Source of the DNA: Pseudoluteimonas sp044226035
Lineage (GTDB): Bacteria; Pseudomonadota; Gammaproteobacteria; Xanthomonadales; Xanthomonadaceae
Length of the DNA: 32,553 nucleotides
Assembly: GCA_044226035.1 (NCBI GenBank)
Contig: JBGAHT010000030.1
Coordinates: forward strand, 1-32,553
Direction of reading: 5' to 3'
The notes beneath the pieces were generated by a model. The model did not search any database and had not been told where the DNA came from. It saw nothing but the letters and a program-made list of their open reading frames with translations. Shown in pieces: positions 16,876 through 26,116 of this stretch (position 1 is its first letter; every line of letters starts with the position of its first letter). Position numbers and translations under genes: made by a program.

Positions 16876-17391
16876 TCAGGTACCGGGTCGATCCCGGCCG
16901 TGCGTCCATTGTGCCTGCAACGCGGCGGCCACCGCCGGCGGCACGAACGGCGACACGTCGCCGCCGAGCCGGGCGATCTCGCGCACCAGCGAGGACGAGA
17001 TGAATCCGTACTGCTCGGCCGGGGTGAGGAACAGCGTCTCCACGCCCGGGATCAGGTGCCGGTTCATGCTCGCCAGCTGGAACTCGTATTCGAAATCGGA
17101 GACCGCGCGCAGGCCGCGCAGGATGACGCCCGCGCCGAGCTCGTCGACGAAGCGCGCCAGCAGCGTGTCGAAGCCGCGCACCTCCACGTTCGGGTGCCGG
17201 GCCAGGGCGTCCCGCGCCAGCTGCACGCGCATCTCCAGGTCCAGGGCCGGGCCCTTGCCGGTGCTGGCCGCGACCCCGACCACGAGCCGCCCGAACAGCG
17301 GCGCGGCGCGGTCGATGAGGTCGACGTGGCCATTGGTGATGGGATCGAAGGTCCCCGGATAGACGGCGATGCGGTTGCGGGCCTCGCTCAT
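16876..17391 (-). CDS. coaD: Phosphopantetheine adenylyltransferase
   Basis: 171 residues. It makes dephospho-CoA from ATP and 4'-phosphopantetheine, the penultimate step of CoA synthesis. The nucleotidyltransferase motif TxGH-type sequence is present as YPGTFDPITNGHVDLI, followed by ILRGLRAVSDFEYEFQLASMN and the second nucleotide motif, FISSSLVREIA. Length is close to E. coli CoaD (about 160). The ATG at 17391 overlaps the rsmD stop by 4 nt. Confidence 0.97.
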   Translation of the reverse strand: MSEARNRIAVYPGTFDPITNGHVDLIDRAAPLFGRLVVGVAASTGKGPALDLEMRVQLARDALARHPNVEVRGFDTLLARFVDELGAGVILRGLRAVSDFEYEFQLASMNRHLIPGVETLFLTPAEQYGFISSSLVREIARLGGDVSPFVPPAVAAALQAQWTHGRDRPGT

Positions 17392-17987
17392 TCGCGGCGC
17401 ACGCCTGGCTCGGAAGGGTCTTGCGGCAGTGTAACCCGGCGGTAAAGCGCATAGCGCGCCTCGCGGGTGCGGCCCTCGCGGTGCAGGCCGAAGCCCGCCC
17501 CGGGCTCGATCCCGGCCGCGGCCGGCGATTCCACGTACAGCCAGGCCTCGTCCGCCAGCCACGGCGCCAAGCTGGCGAAGGCTTCGGGCCACAGGTTCGC
17601 GGCGAAGGGCGGATCGACGAAGACGATGTCGAACCGACCGTGCACGGGTGCGCGCAGGAAGGCGAGCGCATCGGCCGCGACGACCCGCGCTTCGCCTTCG
17701 GCCCGCAGCCTGGCGACGGCCTGCCGCAGCGATTCCGCGAGCCGGGCGTCGCGTTCCACCAGCATCGCCTCGCGCGCGCCGCGCGACAGCGCTTCCAGGC
17801 CCAGCGCGCCGCTGCCGGCGAACAGGTCGAGCACGCGCGCGCCCGGCAACATGGGGGCCAGCCAGTTGAACAGGGTTTCGCGCACGCGGTCGGAGCTCGG
17901 GCGCAATCCGGCCAGCTCCGCGACCGGCAGGCGCGTGCCGCGCCAGCGCCCGCCGATGATGCGAACGGAACCTGGCGCGGGATTCAT
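17388..17987 (-). CDS. rsmD: 16S rRNA (guanine(966)-N(2))-methyltransferase RsmD
   Basis: 199 residues. It methylates G966 of 16S rRNA in the small subunit with SAM. Recognised by VRIIGGRWRGTRLPV at the N-terminus, RPSSDRVRETLFNWL, the SAM loop DLFAGSGALGLEALSRGA and the catalytic VDPPFA. I took the ATG at 17987, 10 residues before the IIGG motif. It is divergent from ftsY (80-bp gap), an arrangement also found in enterobacteria. Confidence 0.94.
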   Translation of the reverse strand: MNPAPGSVRIIGGRWRGTRLPVAELAGLRPSSDRVRETLFNWLAPMLPGARVLDLFAGSGALGLEALSRGAREAMLVERDARLAESLRQAVARLRAEGEARVVAADALAFLRAPVHGRFDIVFVDPPFAANLWPEAFASLAPWLADEAWLYVESPAAAGIEPGAGFGLHREGRTREARYALYRRVTLPQDPSEPGVRRE

Positions 17988-18025
17988 GCGGGTTCGCGCG
18001 CACCGGGCGCGCGCAGGGCGGGTGC

Positions 18026-18031
18026 TACCAT
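18026..18031 (+). promoter_or_regulatory. Candidate -10 element for ftsY (TACCAT)
   Basis: TACCAT lies 36 bp before the ftsY ATG in the rsmD/ftsY divergent gap. It matches the TANNNT pattern seen before other genes here. No clear -35 box is visible. Confidence 0.3.
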
Positions 18032-18067
18032 TTCCGCATTCTCTCGCATCGCATCGTCTCCGGCGCC

Positions 18068-19119
<1,052 letters not shown>

Positions 19120-19123
<4 letters not shown>

Positions 19124-20478
19124 ACGCCCGACCACCGAAAGCAAAGACGCTGGATAAACAGACACGAGGTCTGTCGAAGAGCGATTCCCGCTTTCGCGGG
19201 AATGACGAGCAAAAGCAATTGCACCGCCTGCTGCGGATCACCGCCATCATCGCGGTCGTGTCGATCCTGCTGGTGGCAGCGCTCGCGTGGCTGGCGCAAG
19301 CCCCGCGCGCGGTCGGTTTCCTGCTCGATCGCGTCGGCGCATCGCTCGGCCTCGAGATCGCCGCCTCCGGCGTCGCCGAATACCGCCTGCGCGGCACGCC
19401 GCAGGTCGTGGTGCGCGACCTGGTCGCGCGCGAACCCGGCGCGAACACGCCGATCCTGCGCGCGAAACGCGCGCTGCTGTCGCTGCCGTGGTCGACGATC
19501 CGCGCGCGCGGCGCGGACCTGACCGTGACCCGCATCGAACTCGATGCGCCGGTGTTCGACCTGCCCGCGTTCCAGCACTGGCAGGCCACGCGTCCGCCCA
19601 GCGAAACCCGCATCCCGACGCTGACGAACGGATTGCGCGTCCGCGACGGCATCGTCGCCAACGACGACTGGCGCATCGAAGGCCTCGCCGTCGACATCGC
19701 GCGATTGCAGCCGGACCGATCGCTGCGCATGCGCGTGCGCGGCCGCTACCTCGATCCACCGCTGTCGATTCCCGCCGACCTCGCCGTTTCGATCGCGAAC
19801 CCGCGACGCCTCGCGCAAGGCGCGGCCAGCGGCGTCGCCGGCGTCGGCACGCTCGATTTCGCCGGCGACGGCTGGCGCGTCCCTTCCAGCGTGACCCTGT
19901 CCGGCCCGCTGCGGCTGGGCAGGGATTCGGTGCTGGTGAAGCCGATGCGCTTCGGCATGGCCGCGCGTTACGAATCGGATTCGACCCGGTTGCCGTTCGC
20001 GCTCGGCCTGCACGGCCCGATGTCGTTCAACAACGCGACCTGGCGCGTGGTGCCGATGCGGGCGGTGCTGCGCGGCGGCGACAAGGTGCCGGACCTGCGC
20101 GGCCGCGGCAGCCTGTCGCTGGGGCGGCAACTCAGGTTGCGCCTGGGCGGGGAGATCGCGGCATGGCCGGCGGGCTGGCCGGCATTGCCCTCGCCCTTGT
20201 CCGGATCGACATCGCCGCTGCCGTTCGCGTTCGACTACGCCGGGCGCATGGACCTCGCCGATGTCGCGTCGCTGCGCCTGCAACGCGACGACACGCGCTT
20301 CGACGCACGCTTCCGCATCCCCGACGTCACCGCCTGGGCGAACGCGAAAACCCACGGTTCGCTGCTGCCGCCGCTGTCGGGCACGTCGAGCGCGCCGCGC
20401 CTGGACATCGCCGGCGCGACGCTGGAAGGCGTCGAGGTGGAATTCGACGATCCGGCCCTGCCGCCGGCGACGAAATGA
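19120..20478 (+). CDS. AsmA-like exported inner-membrane protein
   Basis: 452 residues from a GTG at 19120 whose GTGA overlaps the ftsY stop. A membrane helix occupies about residues 38-58 (IIAVVSILLVAALAWLAQAP), and the rest is a long periplasmic beta-rich region of the AsmA/bridge-like lipid-transfer type: LGLEIAASGVAEYRLRGTPQVVVRDL, then repeated FDL/FAG strands. In pseudomonads an asmA-like gene also precedes mutY and yggX (from memory), which supports the call. The first 30 or so residues derive from a repeat (SDSRFRGND), so the true start may be a later non-ATG codon, such as TTG at 19219. It is short for AsmA. Confidence 0.72.
19158..19203. repeat. Two hairpins of a GATTCCCGC-type repeat inside the AsmA-like ORF
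   Basis: ACAGAC/GTCTGT (19158-19163 and 19169-19174) is followed by ATTCCCGC-TTTC-GCGGGAAT (19184-19203) and ATGACG. The ATTCCCGC/GCGGGAAT hairpin followed by GACG is a widespread bacterial intergenic repeat, usually outside genes. Here it falls within 80 bp of the annotated start and is in frame. Confidence 0.7.
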
Positions 20479-21521
20479 GCGATTTCGCCGGTCGACTGCT
20501 CGCGTGGTTCGACGCCAACGGCCGCCACGACCTGCCCTGGCAGCATCCGCGCACGCCCTACCGCGTGTGGCTGTCGGAAGTGATGCTGCAGCAGACCCAG
20601 GTGCGGGTGGTCGTTCCCTACTTCGAGCGCTTCGTCGCCGCGCTGCCCGACGTGCGCGCGCTGGCGGACTCATCCGTCGACGAGGTGTTCGCGCTGTGGT
20701 CCGGGCTCGGCTACTACGCCCGCGCGCGCAACCTGCATGCCGCGGCGAAGCTGTGCGTCGAACGCCACGGCGGCGAACTGCCGCGCGGTTTCGATGCGCT
20801 GGTCGCGCTGCCCGGCATCGGCCGCAGCACCGCCGGCGCGATCCTCGCGCAGGCCTGGGGCGAGCGTTTCGCCATCCTCGACGGCAACGTCAAGCGCGTG
20901 CTGTGCCGCGTGCACGGCATCGACGGCTGGCCGGGCACGCCCGCGGTCGAGAAGCGCTTGTGGGACATCGCGCAAGCGCAATTGCCCGATGCGCGCCTCG
21001 CCGACTACACCCAGGCGCAGATGGATTTCGGCGCGACCTTGTGCACCCGCGCCGACCCGGCCTGCGTGCTGTGCCCGCTGCAGGGCGAATGCGTCGCGCT
21101 GCGCGAGGACCGCGTGCGCGAGCTGCCCACGCCCAAGCCCGCGAAACCGCTGCCGGAACGCCACGCGCTGGTGTTCGTGCTGCGCGACGCGCGCGACCGG
21201 GTGCTGCTGCAGCGCCGCCCGCAAGCCGGCGTCTGGGCCGGGCTGTGGTCGCTGCCCGAAGCCGGGGACCACGCCGCGGCGCGGGACTGGTTCGAGGCCA
21301 ACATCGCCGGCGATTACGACGCCGCGCGCGCGCTGGCGCCGATCGACCACGGCTTCACCCACTACCGCTTCGCGATGCAGCCGCTGGAATGGCGCGAGGT
21401 CGCGTTGCGCGACGGCGTGCGCGACAATGATTCCCTGCGCTGGATCGCGCGGGCGGAACTGGCTTCGCTCGGCATCCCGGCGCCGGTCAGGAAGCTGCTG
21501 GAAACCGCGCTCTCCGTGTAG
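20475..21521 (+). CDS. mutY: Adenine DNA glycosylase MutY
   Basis: 348 residues. MutY removes adenine mispaired with 8-oxoguanine. The catalytic Glu35 lies in WLSEVMLQQTQV, the helix-hairpin-helix is LPGIGRSTAGAI, and the catalytic Asp136 lies in ILDGNVKRV. The [4Fe-4S] ligands Cys190, Cys197, Cys200 and Cys206 follow the C-x6-C-x2-C-x5-C rule. The C-terminal Nudix-like domain (from about residue 230, ALVFVLRDARDRVLLQRRP..GVWAGLWSLPE) recognises 8-oxoG. The ATG overlaps the previous stop by 4 nt. The stop TAG at 21519-21521 lies inside an intergenic-type repeat. Confidence 0.97.
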   Translation: MSDFAGRLLAWFDANGRHDLPWQHPRTPYRVWLSEVMLQQTQVRVVVPYFERFVAALPDVRALADSSVDEVFALWSGLGYYARARNLHAAAKLCVERHGGELPRGFDALVALPGIGRSTAGAILAQAWGERFAILDGNVKRVLCRVHGIDGWPGTPAVEKRLWDIAQAQLPDARLADYTQAQMDFGATLCTRADPACVLCPLQGECVALREDRVRELPTPKPAKPLPERHALVFVLRDARDRVLLQRRPQAGVWAGLWSLPEAGDHAAARDWFEANIAGDYDAARALAPIDHGFTHYRFAMQPLEWREVALRDGVRDNDSLRWIARAELASLGIPAPVRKLLETALSV

Positions 21522-21582
21522 GAGCGCGCTGGAGCGCGACATGCTCGCGGAAATGCGGGTCGCGCTCGAGAGCGCTCCTACA
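21517..21582. repeat. Inverted repeat TGTAGGAGCGC ... GCGCTCCTACA
   Basis: Perfect 11-bp outer arms at 21517-21527 and 21572-21582, with further internal GAGCGCGAC/GTCGCGCTC pairing. It belongs to the same family as 2668-2728. The left arm supplies the mutY stop codon, and the right end plus the next T reads TACAAT, 28 bp before yggX, which could act as a -10 box. Confidence 0.75.
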
Positions 21583-21610
21583 ATGGAACCCCCGCCATCC
21601 GGAGCCCACC

Positions 21611-21880
21611 ATGGCCCGCACCGTCTTCTGCGAATACGAACAACGCGAGACCGAAGGCCTGGACTTCACCCCATGGCCGGGCGAACTCGGCAAGCGCGTC
21701 TACGCGCACATCGGCAAGGCGGCGTGGGCGGCGTGGCTGGCGCACCAGACCATGCTGATCAACGAGAACCGCCTGTCGCCGATGAACCCGCAGCACCGCG
21801 CCCTGCTCGAGGGCGAGATGCGCAAGTTCCTGTTCGAACGCAACGCGGACAAGCCCGCGGGTTACGTGCCCGAAGGCTGA
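21611..21880 (+). CDS. yggX: Fe(2+)-trafficking protein YggX
   Basis: 89 residues, the family's normal size. Signature MARTVFCEYEQRETEGLD with the conserved Cys7, then FTPWPGELGKRVYAHIGKAAWAAWLAHQTMLINENRLSPMNPQHRALLEGEM. In E. coli and Salmonella YggX helps protect labile Fe-S clusters and limits iron-driven damage. It follows mutY, an Fe-S enzyme, at 89 bp with a repeat between. Its last 19 bp overlap a converging gene. Confidence 0.97.
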   Translation: MARTVFCEYEQRETEGLDFTPWPGELGKRVYAHIGKAAWAAWLAHQTMLINENRLSPMNPQHRALLEGEMRKFLFERNADKPAGYVPEG

Positions 21881-22335
21881 TCCGCCGCCGGCGCCTTGCT
21901 CGCGTCGTGCTCGCCGCGTTCGGCCTGTTTCAACGCCTTGACGTCGAGCGGCTGGATCTGCTGGATCGTGCACGGCATGTTGATCGAGCCCGTATCGCGC
22001 ACCAGCACCTTGTCGAACCTCGCGCTCACCGTGCCCACGGACGAAGTCAGCCCGATGAAAGGAGTGAATTCCAGGCCGTTGCACGGCCCGAACAACGTCA
22101 GCAGATAGGCCTCATTGGGCCGGGTCCAGACCGCGACCGCGCTGTCGCCCAGCGGCGTCCAGCTGTCGAGGCGGCCGAAGAAATGGAAGCTCGGCACGGG
22201 CGCGCCGGCGTGGCTGCGATACAAGGCCAGCTTCGCGGAATCGTCCTGCGCCGGACCACTGGCGCAGGACGCCGCGGACGCGACCAGCAGCGCCGGCAAC
22301 AGCGCGCGCGAGAGCGTGTTGAAGGGAACATTCAT
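21862..22335 (-). CDS. DUF6491-like exported protein
   Basis: 157 residues. N-terminal signal (MNVPFNTLSRALLPALLVASAASCASG); the Cys after SAAS could be lipidated, though the lipobox is weak. The core has SFHFFGRLDSWTPLGDSAVAVWTRPNEAYLLTL, GPCNGLEF and DKVLVRDTGSINMPCTIQQIQPLD, with a conserved Cys pair that probably forms a disulfide. This is the pattern of a small xanthomonad periplasmic family (DUF6491 from memory). Its role is unknown. It converges on yggX with a 19-bp overlap and is divergent from tRNA-Phe. Confidence 0.75.
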   Translation of the reverse strand: MNVPFNTLSRALLPALLVASAASCASGPAQDDSAKLALYRSHAGAPVPSFHFFGRLDSWTPLGDSAVAVWTRPNEAYLLTLFGPCNGLEFTPFIGLTSSVGTVSARFDKVLVRDTGSINMPCTIQQIQPLDVKALKQAERGEHDASKAPAADQPSGT

Positions 22336-22436
22336 GGCTGACTCCTCTGGCGGGAAAAGCCTCCGCCAAGGCCATCTTGCGCCGGCCCCGGCCCGGCGGA
22401 AGGGGCGTCGACGCGGGCATTCAGCCGGCATCCGGC

Positions 22437-22465
22437 TTGCCCGCGCCGGGCGCGGCCCGTATCAT
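22437..22465 (+). promoter_or_regulatory. Sigma70-type promoter of tRNA-Phe
   Basis: A -35 box TTGCCC (22437-22442) and a -10 box TATCAT (22460-22465) are separated by exactly 17 bp, with a GC-rich stretch after the -10, as expected for a stable-RNA promoter. Transcription would start near 22472, about 18 nt before the mature tRNA. Confidence 0.7.
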
Positions 22466-22489
22466 GCGCGGCTCGATTTGACCGGCCCT

Positions 22490-22565
22490 GGCCGGGTAGC
22501 TCAGTTGGTAGAGCAGGGGATTGAAAATCCCCGTGTCGGGGGTTCGATTCCCTCCCCGGCCACCA
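22490..22565 (+). tRNA. tRNA-Phe (anticodon GAA)
   Basis: 76 nt with an encoded CCA end. Acceptor GGCCGGG pairs with CCCGGCC (22490-22496 with 22555-22561). D stem GCTC/GAGC, anticodon stem GGGGA/TCCCC with the loop TTGAAAA and anticodon GAA at 22523-22525, T stem GGGGG/CCCTC with one G-U pair and loop TTCGATT. The conserved TA at positions 8-9 and GG in the D loop are present. Confidence 0.97.
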
Positions 22566-22587
22566 TCCGGAAGATCGAGAAACAAGG

Positions 22588-22636
22588 GGTTTCTTTAGAA
22601 ACCGCGAAGACCAGGGCCTAGAGGCCCTTTTCTTTT
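22588..22636 (+). terminator. Hairpin and intrinsic terminator downstream of tRNA-Phe
   Basis: A perfect GGTTTC-TTTA-GAAACC hairpin (22588-22603) is followed by AGGGCC-TAGA-GGCCCT (22613-22628) and a T-rich run (TTTTCTTTT). The second is a standard intrinsic terminator for the tRNA transcript. Confidence 0.8.
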
Positions 22637-22734
22637 GTCCGGCAATTGTCCGGTTGAGGCCGGTTAGAAAATCGCCTCCACCGTTAACATTTCCAATCCG
22701 CCGCTAAAACATCCACCCATCGAACGGAGCCAGC

Positions 22735-23265
22735 ATGCGTTTCCTTTTTACTGCCTCGGGCATCACATGCTTGGCCCTGGCTGCGCTTAGCACGCCAACT
22801 GCGTCGGCAGATGCCGTCTCGACGTTTGCCCTTGCTACTGGCTCCGGCTGCCAACTGAGCATCCCGACGACTAACACCGGCGTGCGGCCAAAGGCGACCG
22901 GGATTCGTAACGAATCGCAGACAGCCAGCAACTTCGTAATTTGCCCCATCGTCGTTACAAACGGCACGACTAATGGCATCACTGGGCTCACCATCGGCCT
23001 TTACTCGCTCGATGGAAACACCAGCTACGTGTCGTGCACCGCGGTCACGGGCGTCTTTGGCAACCAAATGGCCCCCCAAATTTACTCGACCAAGATCCAG
23101 CCTATTTCGTCCACAATTGGTTACCAGATGGTGAGTTGGTTCGGCGATAACTTCGGCGGCAACCCGGGCGATCCTTTCTATGTCATGTCGGTGACATGCC
23201 TTCTGCCCCCGCAGACTGCGATCGATTTCATTCAGACCAATTATTCCTACGAAGTCGGCGCGTAG
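22735..23265 (+). CDS. Exported hypothetical protein, lower-GC DNA beside tRNA-Phe
   Basis: 176 residues. Signal peptide MRFLFTASGITCLALAALSTPTASADA. The mature part is rich in Thr, Asn, Gly and Ser, with four cysteines (in GSGCQL, FVICPIV, YVSCTAV and VTCLLP) that could make two disulfides, and mainly beta-type segments. I do not recognise a family. GGAG lies 7 bp before the ATG. Codons and base composition differ from the neighbours, and the gene follows a tRNA, a common landing site for mobile DNA; no integrase is left. Two terminators follow. Confidence 0.75.
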   Translation: MRFLFTASGITCLALAALSTPTASADAVSTFALATGSGCQLSIPTTNTGVRPKATGIRNESQTASNFVICPIVVTNGTTNGITGLTIGLYSLDGNTSYVSCTAVTGVFGNQMAPQIYSTKIQPISSTIGYQMVSWFGDNFGGNPGDPFYVMSVTCLLPPQTAIDFIQTNYSYEVGA

Positions 23266-23305
23266 GGGCTTCGCTGAGGCCAACGCCTGCTTCCACCTCT
23301 CCCAA

Positions 23306-23330
23306 GGTCCCGCTCCGGCGGGGCTTTTTT
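23306..23330 (+). terminator. Intrinsic terminator 1 after the low-GC gene
   Basis: CCCGC-TCCG... pairs with GCGGG at 23309-23313 and 23318-23322, followed by GC and a run of six T. It lies 41 bp after the 22735-23265 gene. Confidence 0.75.
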
Positions 23331-23397
23331 GCCTTTGGGGGCCTGTTTGACCTAGCGCCGCTACCAGCCCGAGCGATTATCAGGAAACGAAAGAGCA

Positions 23398-23419
23398 ATC
23401 CCGCGCCTCGCGGGTTTTT
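23398..23419 (+). terminator. Intrinsic terminator 2 before the L,D-transpeptidase gene
   Basis: CCCGCG-CCT-CGCGGG stem (23400-23405 and 23409-23414) and five T. A second terminator, 90 bp after the first, isolates the following gene from upstream transcription. Confidence 0.75.
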
Positions 23420-23456
23420 CATGTCCGGACGACGCCCGTTATCGCGTAATGATGCG

Positions 23457-24806
23457 ATGAACACCCATCCTTCGAACCACGACCCCGACATGCGCCCGAC
23501 CCTTCGCCGCGCCCTCGCCCTGTCCGCGCTCGCCTGCGCATTGCCCAGCGCCTGGGCCGCGGGCGTCGATTTCGGCAACGTCCATGGCGCCGTGGACGGC
23601 AAGGCGCTGCGCCCGGCCGCGCAAGCGAACCCGCAAGCGGCCAAGAACACCGGCCCGATCGCGTTCATCGACGGCCAGTTGCCGCAACGCAGCCTGCTGC
23701 GCGCGCAGATCCTGCTCGACCGCGCGAACTTCTCGCCCGGCGAAATCGACGCCGGCGAAGGCAGCAACACCACGCGCGCGATCGCCGCGTTCCAGCGCGC
23801 GAACGGACTGTCCGCCAGCGGCACGCTCGACGACGCGACCTGGGCCGCGCTCGACGCCGACACCGCGCCCGCGCTCGACCGCTACACGCTCAGCGATGCC
23901 GACATCGCCGGGCCCTACGTGTCGGTGCCGGGCAGCATGCTGGCGAAGGCCAGGCTGAAGAAGCTTGGCTACGGTTCCCTCGACGAGATGCTGGGCGAAC
24001 GTTTCCACGCCAGCCCGGCGCTGCTGCACCGCCTCAACCCCGGCAAGGCCTTCGTCGCCGGCGCCGAGCTGGTGGTGCCGCGGATCGAGGCCGCGCCGCT
24101 GGCCGCGCCCAGCCGCGTGCTGGTGCTCGGCGACGACTATTCGGTGAACCTGGTCGATGGCGACGGCCGCATCTACGCGCGCTTCCCCGCCACCTACGGC
24201 AGCGTCCACGACCCGTTGCCGGTCGGCGACTGGGACATCCTCGGCGTGTGGCGCAACCCGACCTACCACTACAACCCGGCGCTGTTCTGGGACGGCAACC
24301 GCAACGACCCGAAGGCGACCATCCAGCCCGGCCCGAACAATCCGGTCGGCGTGGCCTGGATCAGCCTGTCGAAACCGCACGTCGGCATCCACGGCACGCC
24401 CGAGCCGTCGCGCATTTCCAAGACCCAGTCGCACGGCTGCATCCGCCTCACCAACTGGAGCGTGCTGCAGGTCGCATCGGCGATCGGCGCCGGCACGCCG
24501 GTGTTGATCAGCGAAACCATGCCCTCGTCCGACATCCTGCGCGCGCCGATGGCATCCGCGCCGGCACCGGCGACGACGACACTGCCGACACCCGCAACGC
24601 TGCCAACACCGGCGACGTTGCCGACACCGGCGACGGTCGCCGAACCCGCCGCGCCCATGCCGGAAACAACGCCGACCGGAGCGAACCTGCCGACGCCCAC
24701 GAGCGTGGCCACGCCGCCCGCCGATGCGATGCCGGCCATGCCGCCACAACCCGCGTCGCCAGCGCCTGCGCCGGACGAAACCCAGCCCGCGCCGCACGCA
24801 GGCTGA
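23457..24806 (+). CDS. Periplasmic L,D-transpeptidase with peptidoglycan-binding domain and Pro-rich tail
   Basis: 449 residues from ATG 23457. The basic MRPTLRRAL segment makes ATG 23490 a good alternative start, because a signal peptide (ending SAWAAG) begins there. Residues 78-131 form a peptidoglycan-binding domain (RAQILLDRANFSPGEID), and 180-210 are LysM-like. The YkuD domain lies at about 218-352 with His312 (IHGTPEP) and SHGCIRLTNW, catalytic Cys328. It links meso-diaminopimelate stem peptides or attaches proteins. The last 85 residues are low-complexity Pro/Ala/Thr (LPTPAT repeated three times), perhaps a wall-spanning linker. A paralogue follows 79 bp later. Confidence 0.92.
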   Translation: MNTHPSNHDPDMRPTLRRALALSALACALPSAWAAGVDFGNVHGAVDGKALRPAAQANPQAAKNTGPIAFIDGQLPQRSLLRAQILLDRANFSPGEIDAGEGSNTTRAIAAFQRANGLSASGTLDDATWAALDADTAPALDRYTLSDADIAGPYVSVPGSMLAKARLKKLGYGSLDEMLGERFHASPALLHRLNPGKAFVAGAELVVPRIEAAPLAAPSRVLVLGDDYSVNLVDGDGRIYARFPATYGSVHDPLPVGDWDILGVWRNPTYHYNPALFWDGNRNDPKATIQPGPNNPVGVAWISLSKPHVGIHGTPEPSRISKTQSHGCIRLTNWSVLQVASAIGAGTPVLISETMPSSDILRAPMASAPAPATTTLPTPATLPTPATLPTPATVAEPAAPMPETTPTGANLPTPTSVATPPADAMPAMPPQPASPAPAPDETQPAPHAG

Positions 24807-24884
24807 ACCGTCGATTCAGGCCGGCGTCCCGCGTTCACGTCGCGGCGAAACCGCGATCTCCACGATGGCGGCAACGCCACCGAC

Positions 24885-26089
24885 ATGGAATTCGCGATGC
24901 GCGCGTCGAAGGTTTTTCGCCCAACGCTGCCTGCGCTGTTGCCGCTTGCATTGATCGCGGCCTGCAACCGGGCACCCTCGCCGCCCAGGGCCGCGCCTTC
25001 CGCGCCGCAAGCCGCGTCTTCGAACCAGGCCGCCACCGCCGCACCCAGGCCGCCGGAATACGCCGCGACAGGAATCGACATCAACAGCGTGGTCGCCGAT
25101 TCGCAGGTCGTCGCGGATGCCTCCGTTCCCGTACCGGCCAGCCGGGCGACACCCGCGCCTGCCGACCTCGCGACGCCGGCGAGCAACGCTGTCGAAAACG
25201 CGATGCCACCGCCCGCGCAGGCCTCCGCCGCCGACGCATCGTTGCCCAAGGACAGTCCGCTGCGCGCGCAGGTCCTGCTCGACCGCTCGTACTTTTCGCC
25301 CGGCGAAATCGACGGTTCGGCCGGAAGCAACCAGAAGCGCGCGGTGATGGCCTACCAGGAGGCCCACGGGTTGCCGGCAAGCGGCTCGCTGGACCAGGCG
25401 ACCTGGGCAAAGCTCGATGCCGACACCGCACCCATCCTGGTGGACTACACGCTGACGCAGGCCGACATCGACGGCCCGTACGCGCAGATCCCGACCGACA
25501 CGATGGCGAAGGCGGAGCTCGATGCGCTGCCCTATTCCTCGGTCGAGGAGATGCTCGGCGAGAAGTTCCACGCGAGCCCGGCGTTGCTGCGCAAGCTCAA
25601 CCCCGGCGCGGATTTCGGCGTCGCCGGCACGGTGCTCGCGGTTCCGAACGTGGACCCGCCGCGGGCATTGCCGGCGCCGGCGGAAGTGGTCGTGGTGAAA
25701 TCGTTGTCGGCGCTGCGGCTGGTCGATGCCGAAGGAACGTTGCTGGCGCAATTCCCGGTCACCACCGGTAGCGCGCAATTCCCGCTGCCGATCGGCGAAT
25801 GGACCATCAATGGCGTCGCCCGCGACCCGGCCTGGCATTTCGATCCCAGGTTGATCGCGGGCACCAAGGCCACCGACAAGCCGGCCGTGATCCCCACCGC
25901 CGAACAATCCGGTCGGCGTGGTCTGGATCGACCTGTCGAAGGAGCATTACGGCATCCATGGTATCGCCGAACCATCGAAGATCAGCAAGACCGAATCCAA
26001 CGGTTGCATCCGCATGACCAGCGCTGGAGCGCCATCGCCCGTGTCCAAGGTGGTCAAGCCGGGCATGACCGCCGTTGCGTGGACGATAG
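24885..26089 (+). pseudogene. Second L,D-transpeptidase, lipoprotein form, interrupted by frameshifts
   Basis: The first frame runs from ATG 24885: lipoprotein signal (LIAACNRAP), Ala/Pro linker, peptidoglycan-binding domain (RAQVLLDRSYFSPGEID) and LysM-like segment, then into YkuD up to DKPAVIPT. Near 25905 homology moves to another frame (GPNNPVGVVWIDLSKEHYGIHG..., start at 25918 in that frame), which carries the catalytic Cys in SNGCIRMT (TGC at 26005-26007). Small compensating indels seem to lie at 26020-26041, and another shift would end the gene at TAG 26087-26089. It is a clear paralogue of the previous gene. Either sequencing indels or a genuine recent pseudogene would explain this. 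The right end is inferred. Confidence 0.75.
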
Positions 26090-26116
26090 CCCGCCACGCA
26101 CAGGCCGCACACGACC

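Noticed and set aside
22115..22621. A 168-residue plus-strand frame crossing the tRNA gene
   Set aside because: It is antisense to the DUF6491-like gene and passes through the full tRNA-Phe structure, so it is not coding.
24560..24640. Short direct repeats (ACACCGGCGACG-type) that could suggest a CRISPR or satellite
   Set aside because: They are codon repeats for LPTPAT in the tail of the first L,D-transpeptidase, with no spacers and in frame.
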